Positions 1 to 8,588 of a stretch of DNA of 60,969 nt are shown here, piece by piece. Numbering within the stretch: position 1 is the first letter of the stretch; each line of letters opens with the position of its first letter. A program made the position numbers and the translations under genes. Below the pieces are notes generated by a model. It was not told where the DNA came from and did not search any database. It worked only from the letters and a program-made list of their open reading frames with translations. Source of the stretch: an uncultured Thiohalocapsa sp. Lineage in GTDB: Bacteria; Pseudomonadota; Gammaproteobacteria; Chromatiales; Chromatiaceae. The stretch is taken from the NCBI RefSeq assembly GCF_913063425.1, contig NZ_CAJXYK010000038.1, positions 1-60,969 of the forward strand, read 5' to 3'.

Positions 1-50
1 TCGTAGGGCACGCCGCGAGTGTCCGTTATGAGACAAATACCTGCCGGCTC

Positions 51-398
51 TCAGGGACAGCCTGACCGGCAGTTCCCGGCCCACTGCGGCCACTGGGTCA
101 GCAAACCGAGACGTCTGCTACGGAGTGGTAAGCAGGCAATCAAGTAACCTGTCACCGGAACTGAGCCGCGCAATGCCACCAGTCCGGCCAGACAGCCGGG
201 TTCGACGGCCACGATCTCTGCCAGCCCGAGCGTCTCTCCGATGAGAAGACAGGGTTCTGACAAGGCCGCAACCGGCGCCGCGGCGGCTTGCATGTGCGCA
301 AGCACGCGCTGACCGATGTCGCGAATGTCGGCGGCACGCTCGCGCAGATAGGCATCGTCCATCTGCTCGAACACCAGAGCTGGGCGGAGGTGCGTCAC
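51..398 (-). pseudogene. Fragment of a PEP-utilising phosphotransferase (PtsI/PtsP-like)
   Basis: The minus-strand reading contains a stretch resembling the swivelling/PEP-binding region of enzyme I-type phosphoenolpyruvate-protein phosphotransferases: the residues MDDAYLRERAADIRDIGQRV match the conserved helix preceding the phosphohistidine domain, followed by a GLVALRGS-like strand. The similarity fades after about two thirds of the 115 codons, before the phospho-histidine motif, and both ends of the enzyme (normally 550 or more residues) are missing. It is therefore a relic, next to a transposase relic. Assignment is from remembered family sequence; the rest of the gene may lie outside the window on the left only if rearranged. 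Confidence 0.5.
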
Positions 399-427
399 GC
401 CGCCAGCACGCCTAGCACTCGGCGGTA

Positions 428-865
428 GTGGATGAGCGGGGCGCCGATGCCCTGCGCCGCCAGGCGCACCCGGCCGGCACGCCCGTGCTGTGCGTCGATA
501 CGAAGAAGAAGGAGTTGCTCGGCTACCTGCATCGCCCCGGCCAGTGCTGTGGCACCGGTGTCCAGCTCGTCTACGACCATGATTTTCGCCATCTTGCCGA
601 GGGCCAGCTCGTGCCGCACGGCGTGTACGACGACTTCAACCATCGCGGCTTCATCACCCTCGGCACCTCGCGCGAGACCAGTGCGTTCGTCTGCGACGCC
701 ATCGCTCCGGCCTGGACCGAAACCTTCCGCCACGACGACCCGCAGGCGACGGAGATCGTCCTGACTTTCGATGCCGGCGGCGCCAACGCGGCGCGCTCGC
801 TGCGCAATTTTTCCAAGCCCCTATTTTTCCCACCGGGGCTGCAAAACGCGAGGCGTTACATGTGA
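428..865 (+). pseudogene. ISAzo13-family transposase, truncated (DDE domain remnant)
   Basis: The translation has the hallmark of the ISAzo13 / 'Rhodopirellula-type' DDE transposases: VLCVDTKKKELLG near the first catalytic Asp, then a VYDHDF segment, a PHGVYDD segment, a GTSRETSAF segment and LTFDAGGANAARS around the second Asp (usually TADGGGSN). The N-terminal DNA-binding part and everything after about residue 130 are missing, and the last 20 residues look like unrelated sequence. The complete enzyme is about 400 residues. No terminal inverted repeats were recognised. It marks the left part of the window as a site of past insertion. Confidence 0.65.
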
Positions 866-938
866 GAACTGACCCCAGTCACCCCGCGAGGCGTTACATG
901 TGAGAACTGACCCCAGTCACCCCGACCCCAGTCACCCC
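848..938. repeat. 38-bp tandem direct repeat plus 15-bp partial third copy
   Basis: Positions 848-885 and 886-923 are identical 38-bp units beginning GCGAGGCGTTACATGTGAGA and ending in GACCCCAGTCACCCC. A third partial copy of the last 15 bases follows at 924-938. Read on the minus strand, the motif (GGGGTCAGTTCTCACATGTA) resembles the short repeats that flank REP-associated Y1 (IS200-like) transposases in some proteobacteria; that comparison is from memory. No Y1 transposase gene is visible nearby. Confidence 0.9.
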
Positions 939-975
939 GTGCGAGCGAGTACCGGCCGCGCCATGGCGACGTTCC

Positions 976-1003
976 TTGTAAGGAAAGATCGCTGTAGTAT
1001 ATC
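976..1003 (+). promoter_or_regulatory. Possible sigma70 promoter of the hsd operon
   Basis: TTGTAA (976-981) and TATATC (998-1003) are separated by 16 bp and lie 42 bp upstream of the RHH gene start. The surrounding 20 bases (TGTA...TACA) have some dyad character and could serve as an operator for the RHH protein, but the match is weak. Confidence 0.35.
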
Positions 1004-1044
1004 CGCAGTACATCCAGCGGCCACAACGGTCTAGGGGTTAACAG

Positions 1045-1236
1045 ATGGCGGCAGTAAAGACCGAGACCATCACGGTGCGGATCGAGCCCGCGGTGAAGGC
1101 GGGCCTGAAGGCGGCCGCCGAGCAAGAGCACCGCTCCATCGCAAACATGGTCGAGGTGCTGATCCGGGACCACTGCGGGCGCCATGGCATCCCCATCGGA
1201 CAGCCAACGTCCAAGACCGGGGCGGAAGAGAAGTGA
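1045..1236 (+). CDS. Small ribbon-helix-helix (Arc/CopG-like) DNA-binding protein
   Basis: A 63-residue protein whose first 45 residues have the RHH pattern: a basic beta strand (TETITVRIEPAVKAGLK), a helix (AAAEQEHRSIANMVEVL) and a second short helix. RHH proteins act as dimeric repressors or antitoxins. It is the first gene of the hsd operon and its stop codon overlaps, by GTGA, a GTG that opens a 24-codon ORF leading to hsdM, so it is probably a regulator of the restriction-modification genes. No toxin partner is visible, so an antitoxin role is less likely. It is slightly lower in complexity than its neighbours but codon use is similar. Confidence 0.75.
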   Translation: MAAVKTETITVRIEPAVKAGLKAAAEQEHRSIANMVEVLIRDHCGRHGIPIGQPTSKTGAEEK

Positions 1237-1307
1237 GCAAGAATCAGACCGAAAACAGCATGGAGCCGACTGTGACTGCAGTCAAAAACAAGGACAACCG
1301 CCGTTGA
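1233..1307 (+). CDS. Possible 24-residue coupling/leader ORF between RHH gene and hsdM
   Basis: A GTG at 1233 overlaps the stop of the RHH gene (GTGA) and opens a 24-codon frame that ends with TGA at 1305-1307. That TGA overlaps a TTG (1304-1306) which begins the homologous part of HsdM. The chain of overlaps suggests translational coupling. The peptide (starting MSKNQTENSMEP) has no recognisable domain and could be a mere spacer; it is reported because the two overlaps are unlikely to be useful by accident. Confidence 0.35.
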   Translation: MSKNQTENSMEPTVTAVKNKDNRR

Positions 1308-3482
1308 ACACTCAGACGCACGAAGAGCTGAAAGGAAAGATCTGGGAGATCGCAAACCGGCTGAGGGGTCCGTATCGGCCGCCTCAGTACCGCCTGGTGA
1401 TGCTTCCCATGGTCGTCTTGCGGCGGCTCGATTGTGTCCTGGAGCCGACCAAGGATGCCGTGCTGAAGCAACGGGAGAAGCTGGAGGCCCAGCAGATGCC
1501 CGAAGCGGCCATGGATCGCCTGCTCGGCAAAGCCGCTGATCCGGACCGCAAACACCCGCTCTACAACACCAGCCCCTACACCTTCGCCCGTCTGCTCGGC
1601 GACGCGGAGAACATCGCGCCGAACCTCGTCTCCTACATCAACGGCTTCTCACCGACCGCCCGGAGCATCTTCGAGCGCTTCAAATTCGCCGATCAGATCG
1701 AGAAGCTGGACGCCAGCAACCGGCTCTTCACCATCGTCAAGGCGATGGCGGATGTCGATCTCCATCCCGACAGGATCGACAACCTCCAGATGGGTTACCT
1801 GTTCGAGCATCTGGTGATGCGCTTCAACGAGCAGGCCAACGAAGAGGCGGGCGATCACTTCACCCCGCGCGAGGTCATCCGCCTGATGGCCAATCTCGTC
1901 TACACCGGCGAGCAGGACGTCTACAAGCCCGGCATCTACCGCACCATCTACGACCCGGCCTGCGGCACCGGCGGCATGCTCTCCGAATCCGAGAAGCTGA
2001 TCCTCTCCCAGAACGAGCGCGCCGAGCTCGCCCTGCACGGCCAGGAGTACAACGACGAGTCCTGGGCCATCTGCTGCTCGGACATGCTCATCAAGGACGA
2101 GGACACCAGCAGCATCGTGCTCGGCGACACCCTGGGCGACGGCAAGACCCGCGACGGATTCGAGGGCAAACGCTTCCACTACATGCTCGCCAACCCGCCC
2201 TTCGGCGTCGAGTGGAAGGACCAGAAGGCCCAGGTCGAGAACGAGCACAAGACCTTGGGGCTAGCGGGCCGTTTCGGCGCCGGCCTGCCGGCCATCAACG
2301 ACGGCTCGCTGCTGTTCCTCCAGCACATGATCGCCAAGATGCACCCCCATGCCGACGGGGACGAAGACCGGCCAGCTCTCCAAGATCGCCATCGTCTTCA
2401 ATGGCTCGCCGCTCTTCTCCGGTGACGCCGGCTCCGGCCCCTCCAACATCCGCCGCTGGATCATCGAGAACGACTGGCTCGACGCCATCGTCGCCCTGCC
2501 GGACCAGCTCTTCTACAACACCGGCATCTTCACCTACGTCTGGCTGGTGACCAACCGCAAGCCCCCGGAGCGGCGCGGCAAGGTGCAGCTCATCGACGGC
2601 ACCCGCTTCTACCAGAAGATGAAGAAGAGCCTCAACAACAAGCGCAACGAGATCAGCGAGGACCAGATCCGCTTTCTCACCCAGGTTTATGGCAACTACC
2701 AGGACGGCGAGACCGCGGAGGTACCGATCAACGGCGAGACCGAGACCCGCGTCATCTCGCGCATCTTCGAAAATCGGGAATTCGGCTTTCTCAAGGTCAC
2801 GGTCGAGCGCCCCTTGCGCATGAACTTCGAGGCGACCCCGGAGCGCATCGCCCGGCTTGACGAACAGACCGCCTTCGCCAATCTGGCCGTCTCGAAGAAG
2901 CGCAAGGACAAGGCCCAGGTCGAGCGCGAGGAACAGGAAGGCCGCAAGCAACAGGACGCCATCCGCGCCCTGGTCGCGACGCTCGAAGGCAACGGCCGCT
3001 ACATGGATCGCGCCGCCTTCGATGCCGACTTGACGCGGGCCGCGAAGCGGGCCGGCATCAAGCTCGCTGCCCCGATCAAGAAGGCCATCTTCGCCGCCCT
3101 TGGCGAACGCGACCCGGACGCCGAGATCTGCCGCGACGGCAAGGGGCGCTCAGAGCCCGACAGCGAGCTGCGGGACACCGAGAACATCCCGGTCCCGCCC
3201 GGCACCACACTGCCCCTGCCCATGGACTTCGGCCCGGACAAGCCCAACGACCGGCTGATCGCGACCTTCCGGGACGAGATCGACGCCTACATCGCGCGCG
3301 AGGTGCTGCCCCATGTCCCCGACGCCTGGGTGGACTACGACAAGACGAAGGTCGGCTACGAGATCCCGATCAACCGGCATTTCTATGTCTACAAGCCGCC
3401 GCGACCGCTCGATGAGATCGAGGCAGACATTACGAAACTTGAAGGGGAGATTGCGGGGCTGCTGAAGGGGCTGGTGCCGTGA
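1304..3482 (+). pseudogene. hsdM: Type I restriction-modification DNA methyltransferase subunit (HsdM), frameshifted
   Basis: N6-adenine methyltransferase subunit of a type I system. The N-terminal HsdM_N helical domain begins at MNTQTHEELKGKIWEIANRL if the TTG at 1304 is the start (AGGA lies 9 bases upstream); upstream residues of the open frame look non-homologous. The SAM-binding motif is DPACGTGGML and the catalytic motif IV is NPPF. The frame breaks at a run of five C at 2344-2348: removing one C joins IAKMHP to MPTGTKTG...IAIVFNGSPLF, restoring the family sequence, and the second part continues to 3482. Corrected length is about 725 residues, the long HsdM subtype with a C-terminal coiled extension. 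If the frameshift is real the enzyme is inactive; a homopolymer sequencing error is equally possible. It overlaps hsdS by 4 bases (GTGA). Confidence 0.85.
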
Positions 3483-4765
3483 GCTACTTTGCGCACAGCG
3501 ATGAACTGCCCGAGTGGGCGGCGCATGTCCCGGAAGGTTGGGGTAGCAACTGGCTAAAGTGGTCGGTTGACCTATCCACGAAGCGCCCGACCGAAGAAGA
3601 GCAAGAGGCACTTCCATTCATCTCCAACGAGGATATCGCGCCCTGGACGGGCAAACTTCTGGTCGAGGAGCCGAAGCCGGCTGAGGCGGACAGCCGCAGG
3701 TTTCACAAAGATGATGTTCTCTTCAACAAGCTCCGCCCGTATCTCGCCAAGGTATTGCACGCGACATTTGACGGAGTGAGTTCTGGGGAACTCCTTTGCC
3801 TCCGGCCTTCCCAGACTGTTGAGCCCCGCTTCTTGTTCTACGTGCTTGTTTCAAAGGGCTTCATTGACACCATCAACGCCGAAACCTTTGGGGCGAAGAT
3901 GCCCCGCGCGGACTGGGAGATCGTAGGCCATCAGCCGCTACCTTTACCCGCTCCCGACACGCAACGACGGATTGTGCAGTTTCTGGATGAGAAGACGGCG
4001 CGAATCGACGGACTGATCGAGAAGAAGCGCGCGCTGCTGGACCGGCTGGCCGAGAAGCGCCAGGCCCTCATCACCCGCGCCGTAACCAAGGGCCTCAACC
4101 CCGACGCCCCCCTGAAACCCTCCGGCATCGACTGGCTCGGCGACATCCCGGCGCATTGGGAAAAGGGCAACATACGTCGCTTCGCTCAAATGAAGACGGG
4201 ACACACGCCTTCGCGGTCCAACCCAGAGTATTGGGACGAATGCACTATCCCGTGGTTCACACTCGCTGACGTTTGGCAGTTAAGGGATGGGACCCGCTGG
4301 TATTTGGAAGAAACAGCTGAAAAGATCAGTGAAATCGGCCTCGCCAATTCGGCAGCGGAATTGCTCCCGGCTGGAACAGTGGTCTTCTCGCGTACTGCCT
4401 CGGTTGGCTTTTCCGGGATCATGCCGCAGCCGATGGCTACCACGCAGGACTTCTGGAACTGGATTTGCGGCCCCAAGCTGACGTCCGAGTATCTTCTCCT
4501 CTTATTCAGGAGTATGAGGCAAAAGTTTGAGGAGAGCACAAGCGGCTCAACCCATAAGACGATCTATCAGGGGATCGCAGCGGGTCTTGAAATCTGTGTA
4601 GCACCGATTGAAGAACAGCGGGAAATAGCATGCTTGGTCTTCGAGTGGGCGGCTGCGATCGATGCGGCCGCGAGGCAGGTCCGTAGCTCCATCGATTTGC
4701 TGTCGGAGTATCGCGCCGCCCTCATCACGGCCGCGGTTACAGGGAAGATCGAGAGCCTCGAATGA
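3479..4765 (+). CDS. hsdS: Type I restriction-modification specificity subunit HsdS
   Basis: This 428-residue protein gives DNA target specificity to the HsdM/HsdR complex. It has the two-repeat layout of HsdS: target recognition domain 1 (about residues 1-165), a conserved helix (QRRIVQFLDEKTARIDGLIE to ALITRAVTKGL, about 160-210), target recognition domain 2 starting at SGIDWLGDIPAHWEKGNIRR (about 215-375), and a second helix (EEQREIACLVFEWAAAIDAA). The GTG start overlaps the hsdM stop. The TRD-encoding stretches (about 3500-3900 and 4170-4640) are visibly richer in A/T than the flanking genes, as expected for exchangeable TRD cassettes. The ATGA at its end is shared with the next gene. Confidence 0.93.
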   Translation: MSYFAHSDELPEWAAHVPEGWGSNWLKWSVDLSTKRPTEEEQEALPFISNEDIAPWTGKLLVEEPKPAEADSRRFHKDDVLFNKLRPYLAKVLHATFDGVSSGELLCLRPSQTVEPRFLFYVLVSKGFIDTINAETFGAKMPRADWEIVGHQPLPLPAPDTQRRIVQFLDEKTARIDGLIEKKRALLDRLAEKRQALITRAVTKGLNPDAPLKPSGIDWLGDIPAHWEKGNIRRFAQMKTGHTPSRSNPEYWDECTIPWFTLADVWQLRDGTRWYLEETAEKISEIGLANSAAELLPAGTVVFSRTASVGFSGIMPQPMATTQDFWNWICGPKLTSEYLLLLFRSMRQKFEESTSGSTHKTIYQGIAAGLEICVAPIEEQREIACLVFEWAAAIDAAARQVRSSIDLLSEYRAALITAAVTGKIESLE

Positions 4766-5373
4766 TACTGACGGCCGCCACATATTTCGAGCATCTGAAG
4801 GCGTACGTAAACAGCGACTACGTCATCCACGATGGATCGGGAAGCAAGGTTGTTCTAACCGAGAAGTACTTCCGCCGGGAAGACGTGAAACCTCAACAGC
4901 GAAGAATCGAACTGCTGTTGCCTGGTGCGGGAATGGCATTCAAGCTCGACCAAGATGACTTCGATGCATCAAAGAGTACGAGCAAGCCGCCGCTCTTTCA
5001 CTTCCTCGACGGTAATGCGAAACCCTGGTCAAAGCGCTGTGATTTCGTGATCTTCTACGTCAACGGTCGATCCTTCTATCCTGACTTCATCGAATTCAAG
5101 TCAAAGAGCCTGGCCGCTGAGAAGATCGTGCCGCAGCTCAGGGCCGGGACATGCTGGGTTGCCAGCCTGAAGCGCACGATCGAGCACTACACCGGTGACA
5201 AACGCAAGCTCCGTCTGCGCAAGTTCGTCTTTGCTGAGAACGCGAACCCCGGCCCGTATATCGACGGAAACCGGCAGCTCAATGCCGATCCCTCAATTCG
5301 CTACTATCACTTAGACGAGGTGCAGGGGCGTCCACTTGCCGACCTTCAAAATACTTCGGTGCAGGAGATTTGA
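4762..5373 (+). CDS. Uncharacterised protein with PD-(D/E)XK-like motif, inside hsd operon
   Basis: I do not recognise this 203-residue family. It starts at an ATGA overlap with hsdS and ends 3 bases before hsdR, so it is translated as part of the hsd operon. Residues 94-113 read D94 ... PDFIEFK, with E111-x-K113 after a hydrophobic strand and a Lys/Gln pair (K121, Q125) in the next helix; this arrangement is that of the PD-(D/E)XK nuclease core (Asp, Glu-x-Lys, then a helix with Gln). The N-terminal 60 residues carry many charged residues and no membrane segment. A nuclease or nuclease-derived accessory factor is an inference from the motif only. Base composition is more A/T rich than hsdR, suggesting a separate origin. 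Confidence 0.7.
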   Translation: MILTAATYFEHLKAYVNSDYVIHDGSGSKVVLTEKYFRREDVKPQQRRIELLLPGAGMAFKLDQDDFDASKSTSKPPLFHFLDGNAKPWSKRCDFVIFYVNGRSFYPDFIEFKSKSLAAEKIVPQLRAGTCWVASLKRTIEHYTGDKRKLRLRKFVFAENANPGPYIDGNRQLNADPSIRYYHLDEVQGRPLADLQNTSVQEI

Positions 5374-5376
5374 ACC

Positions 5377-8300
5377 ATGTCCGGCCAGACCGAACGCGAT
5401 TTCGAGACAGCGATCGAAGCCGGGCTGACCAGTTCGGGCGGCTATGAGAAGCGAGGCCCGGCCGACTATGACGAGGGCCTGGCGCTCTTCCCCGAGGACG
5501 TCACCGGCTTCCTGAAGGACAGCCAGCCGGCCAAGTGGGCCGCACTGGAGGCGCTGCTCGGGCCGAAGACGGCCGCGACCGTGCTCGACAGCCTGGCCAA
5601 GGAGCTGGACCTCAAGGGCACGCTGCACGTCCTGCGCCATGGGTTCAAGTGCTACGGCAAGACCTTTCGTATGGCCTGGTTCCGGCCGAACACCCGCATG
5701 AATCCCGAGGCGGCGGAGCACTACGCCAAGAACCGGCTGACCATCGCGCGCCAAGTCGGCTTTACCTCGGTGATGAAGAAGGCGGACGGCCCGGATGCAA
5801 ACAGGCACCGCCGCTGCATCATCGATGTCACCCTGGCCGTCAACGGCATCCCTGTCGTCACCGCCGAGCTCAAGAACCCGTTGACCGGACAGCGCGCCGC
5901 CGATGCGATGCGCCAATACGCGCATGAGCGGGACGAGCGCGATCTGCTCTTCGCCTTCAAGAAGCGCGCCCTGGTGCACTTCGCCCTGGACCCGGACGAG
6001 GTGTGGATGACGACCCGGCTGAGAGGGAAGGAGACCCATTTCCTGCCCTTCAACCGGGGCAACAACCACGGGGCGGGTAACCCACCGGCGGAGGGGAACT
6101 GGAAGACCCACTACCTCTGGGACGAGGTGCTGAAGGCCGACAGCCTGTTGGAGATCCTGCAACGCTTCATGCACCTGGAAGCGAAGGAAAAGCAGGTCAA
6201 GACCGACAAGGGTGTGCGCACCGTGCGCAAGGAGACCATGATCTTCCCGCGCTATCACCAGCTCGACGCGGTTCGCCGGCTGGTGGCCCACGCGAAGGCC
6301 CACGGCTCGGGCCGCAACTACCTGATCCAGCATTCGGCCGGTTCCGGCAAGTCGAACTCGATCGCCTGGCTCGCGCACCGGCTGGCGAGCCTGCACGATG
6401 CGCAGGACGAGAAGGTGTTTCACTCGGTCGTCGTGGTCACGGATCGGCGGGTGCTCGATCAGCAGTTGCAGGCGACCATCTACCAGTTCGAGCACAAGAC
6501 CGGCGTGGTCGAGAAGATCGACGAGGATACCCAGCAGCTCGCCCGCGCCTTGTCCCAGGGCACGCCCATCGTCATCACCACCATCCAGAAGTTTCCCTTC
6601 ATCTCCCAAGCGCTCTTGACCCTGGAGAAGAAGGGGAGCGGCGTGACCATCGACACGGCGGGCAAGCGCTTCGCCGTCATCGTCGACGAGGCGCACTCGT
6701 CCCAGAGCGGGGAGACGGCGACGGCGCTGAGGGGCATGCTGAACCAGCACGGCATCGAGGCGGCCATTGCCGCGCAGCTGTCTGACGAAGAGGATGATGC
6801 CCTGTCCGATGACGCCCGGGCGGCGGTGCTGCGCGATGCACTGAAGCGCGCCCGGCAGCCGAACTTGAGCGTCTTCGCCTTCACCGCCACGCCGAAGTTC
6901 AAGACCAAGGCCCTGTTCGACGAGCCCGGCCCGTCCGGCACCTCGCCCTTCCACGAGTACAGCATGCGCCAAGCCATCGAGGAAGGCTTCATCATGGACG
7001 TGCTCGCGAACTACACCACCTACAAGCGCTTCTTCGGCCTGATCAAACAGGTCGAGAACGACCCCGATGTGCCGCGCAAGAAGGCCGCGAAGGCGCTGGC
7101 GCGCTATCTGGAGCTGCATCCAGTCAATATCGAACAGGTTGTCTCCGTCATCGTCGAACATTTCCGGCTCTACGTGATGCACGAGCTGGGTGGGCGGGCG
7201 AAAGCGATGGTGGTTACCGGCTCACGCCTCGCGGCCGTGAGATACAAGCTCGCTTTTGATCGCTACATCAAGGATCAGGGCTACACGGGCATTCGCTCGC
7301 TGGTGGCCTTCTCGGGCACGGTCGAGGACCCGGACGACCCCGGTTCGTCCTACACGGAAGTGGCGATGAACGAGGGACTCGCTGAAAGCGAGCTGCCCGA
7401 GACCTTCGAGCGCGACGATTACCGGGTTCTATTGGTCGCGGAGAAGTACCAGACCGGCTTCGACCAGCCCCTGTTGCAGACCATGTATGTGGTGAAGCGG
7501 CTGGCCGGTGTGCAGGCGGTGCAGACCCTCTCGCGGCTCAACCGCATCGCGCCTGGCAAGTCGCGCACCTTCGTGCTCGATTTCGCCAACGAGGAAGATG
7601 ACATCTTCCAGGCGTTCAAGCCCTACTACGAGACGACGCCGGTTGACGAGAACGCCGATCCGCAGCGCCTTTCGGAACTGCAACACCGCCTGCTGGAGTG
7701 GGCGATCTTCACGCCGGCGGATGTGACCGCTTTCGCCGAAATCTGGTACAGCCATAAGCGCGAACACTCGGCGAGCGATCACAAGAAGATGAACGCTGCA
7801 CTCGATGTCGTCGTGCAGCGCTTTGCGGAAAGAGAAGAGGAAGAGCGGGAGGAGTTTCGTGGCCAGTTGGCGGCCTACCGCAACCTCTATGCCTTCCTGT
7901 CGCAGATCATCCCTTACCAGGATAGCGACCTGGAACGGCTCTACACCTTCGTGCGGAACCTGTTGGCGAAGCTCCCCCCACCGGGAGAAGGTCAGGGCTT
8001 CGTGCTCGACGACGAGGTGGCGCTACGGTTCTTCCGGCTTCAACAGATGACCGAAGGTTACATCGACCTCGCGCAGGGGGAGGCTTACCCCTTAAAGGGA
8101 CCGACCGATGTCGGAACTGGAGGTGTCAGGGATGAACCAGTTGCTCTTTCGAGCCTGATCGACACCCTCAACGAGCGCTTCGGCACCGACTTCACCGAGG
8201 CGGATCAGTTGTTCTTCGACCAGATCCGGGCCTCGGCGGAAAGCGACGAGAACATCGCGGAGGCTGCCCGCGCCAACAACTATTCAAACTTCGCCGCCTA

Positions 8301-8451
8301 CTTCGATCGGATGCTCGACGAACTGTTCATCGCGCGCATGGAGGGCAACGAGGAGATCTTCTCTCGGGTGATGACGGATGCCGAGTTCCGCTCGACGGCG
8401 CATGAGCACCTTGCGCAGGAGATTTTTCGCCGGGTGCGAGAGCAAGCGTAG
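5377..8451 (+). CDS. hsdR: Type I restriction endonuclease motor subunit HsdR
   Basis: A 1024-residue DNA-translocating and cleaving subunit. The N-terminal nuclease domain has the strand IDVTLAVNGIPVVTAELKNP with E-x-K at about residues 162-164. The SF2 helicase core follows: Walker A HSAGSGKSNS near 320, the DEAH-type box VIVDEAHSSQSGETA near 437 and motif III FAFTATPKFKTKALF near 507. A later segment, FDQPLLQTMYVVKRLAGVQAVQTLSRLNR, matches motif VI. The C-terminal third is the helical domain that docks on HsdM/HsdS. Length and motif order are normal and no internal stop is seen, so HsdR appears intact even though hsdM is frameshifted. It follows the small PD-(D/E)XK-like gene by 3 bases. 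Confidence 0.95.
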   Translation: MSGQTERDFETAIEAGLTSSGGYEKRGPADYDEGLALFPEDVTGFLKDSQPAKWAALEALLGPKTAATVLDSLAKELDLKGTLHVLRHGFKCYGKTFRMAWFRPNTRMNPEAAEHYAKNRLTIARQVGFTSVMKKADGPDANRHRRCIIDVTLAVNGIPVVTAELKNPLTGQRAADAMRQYAHERDERDLLFAFKKRALVHFALDPDEVWMTTRLRGKETHFLPFNRGNNHGAGNPPAEGNWKTHYLWDEVLKADSLLEILQRFMHLEAKEKQVKTDKGVRTVRKETMIFPRYHQLDAVRRLVAHAKAHGSGRNYLIQHSAGSGKSNSIAWLAHRLASLHDAQDEKVFHSVVVVTDRRVLDQQLQATIYQFEHKTGVVEKIDEDTQQLARALSQGTPIVITTIQKFPFISQALLTLEKKGSGVTIDTAGKRFAVIVDEAHSSQSGETATALRGMLNQHGIEAAIAAQLSDEEDDALSDDARAAVLRDALKRARQPNLSVFAFTATPKFKTKALFDEPGPSGTSPFHEYSMRQAIEEGFIMDVLANYTTYKRFFGLIKQVENDPDVPRKKAAKALARYLELHPVNIEQVVSVIVEHFRLYVMHELGGRAKAMVVTGSRLAAVRYKLAFDRYIKDQGYTGIRSLVAFSGTVEDPDDPGSSYTEVAMNEGLAESELPETFERDDYRVLLVAEKYQTGFDQPLLQTMYVVKRLAGVQAVQTLSRLNRIAPGKSRTFVLDFANEEDDIFQAFKPYYETTPVDENADPQRLSELQHRLLEWAIFTPADVTAFAEIWYSHKREHSASDHKKMNAALDVVVQRFAEREEEEREEFRGQLAAYRNLYAFLSQIIPYQDSDLERLYTFVRNLLAKLPPPGEGQGFVLDDEVALRFFRLQQMTEGYIDLAQGEAYPLKGPTDVGTGGVRDEPVALSSLIDTLNERFGTDFTEADQLFFDQIRASAESDENIAEAARANNYSNFAAYFDRMLDELFIARMEGNEEIFSRVMTDAEFRSTAHEHLAQEIFRRVREQA

Positions 8452-8588
8452 GCCGCTCCCGTGCGTGAACTTGCGTAGTCCGGAGTCAAGGCGCACCCCG
8501 GAAGGACGACTGCCGGAGCCGTTAAGAGTGCGCGAGAATCGGATGACGTGCGGAGCCGAGCACCGGAGCGATTGACGGGAGACTTGCC

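Noticed and set aside
2344-2348. C5 tract as a phase-variation switch for hsdM
   Set aside because: Too short for efficient slipped-strand switching; sequencing error or a fixed mutation is more likely.
5311-7182. Long minus-strand open frame (623 codons) opposite hsdR
   Set aside because: Antisense shadow created by high GC in third positions; the translation is Arg/Leu/Val/Gly-rich without domain features, and the plus strand encodes clear HsdR motifs.
8452-8588. Group II intron or other structured RNA between hsdR and the Mrr relic
   Set aside because: Some GC-rich short repeats, but no domain V-like hairpin or reverse transcriptase; nothing beyond chance pairing seen.
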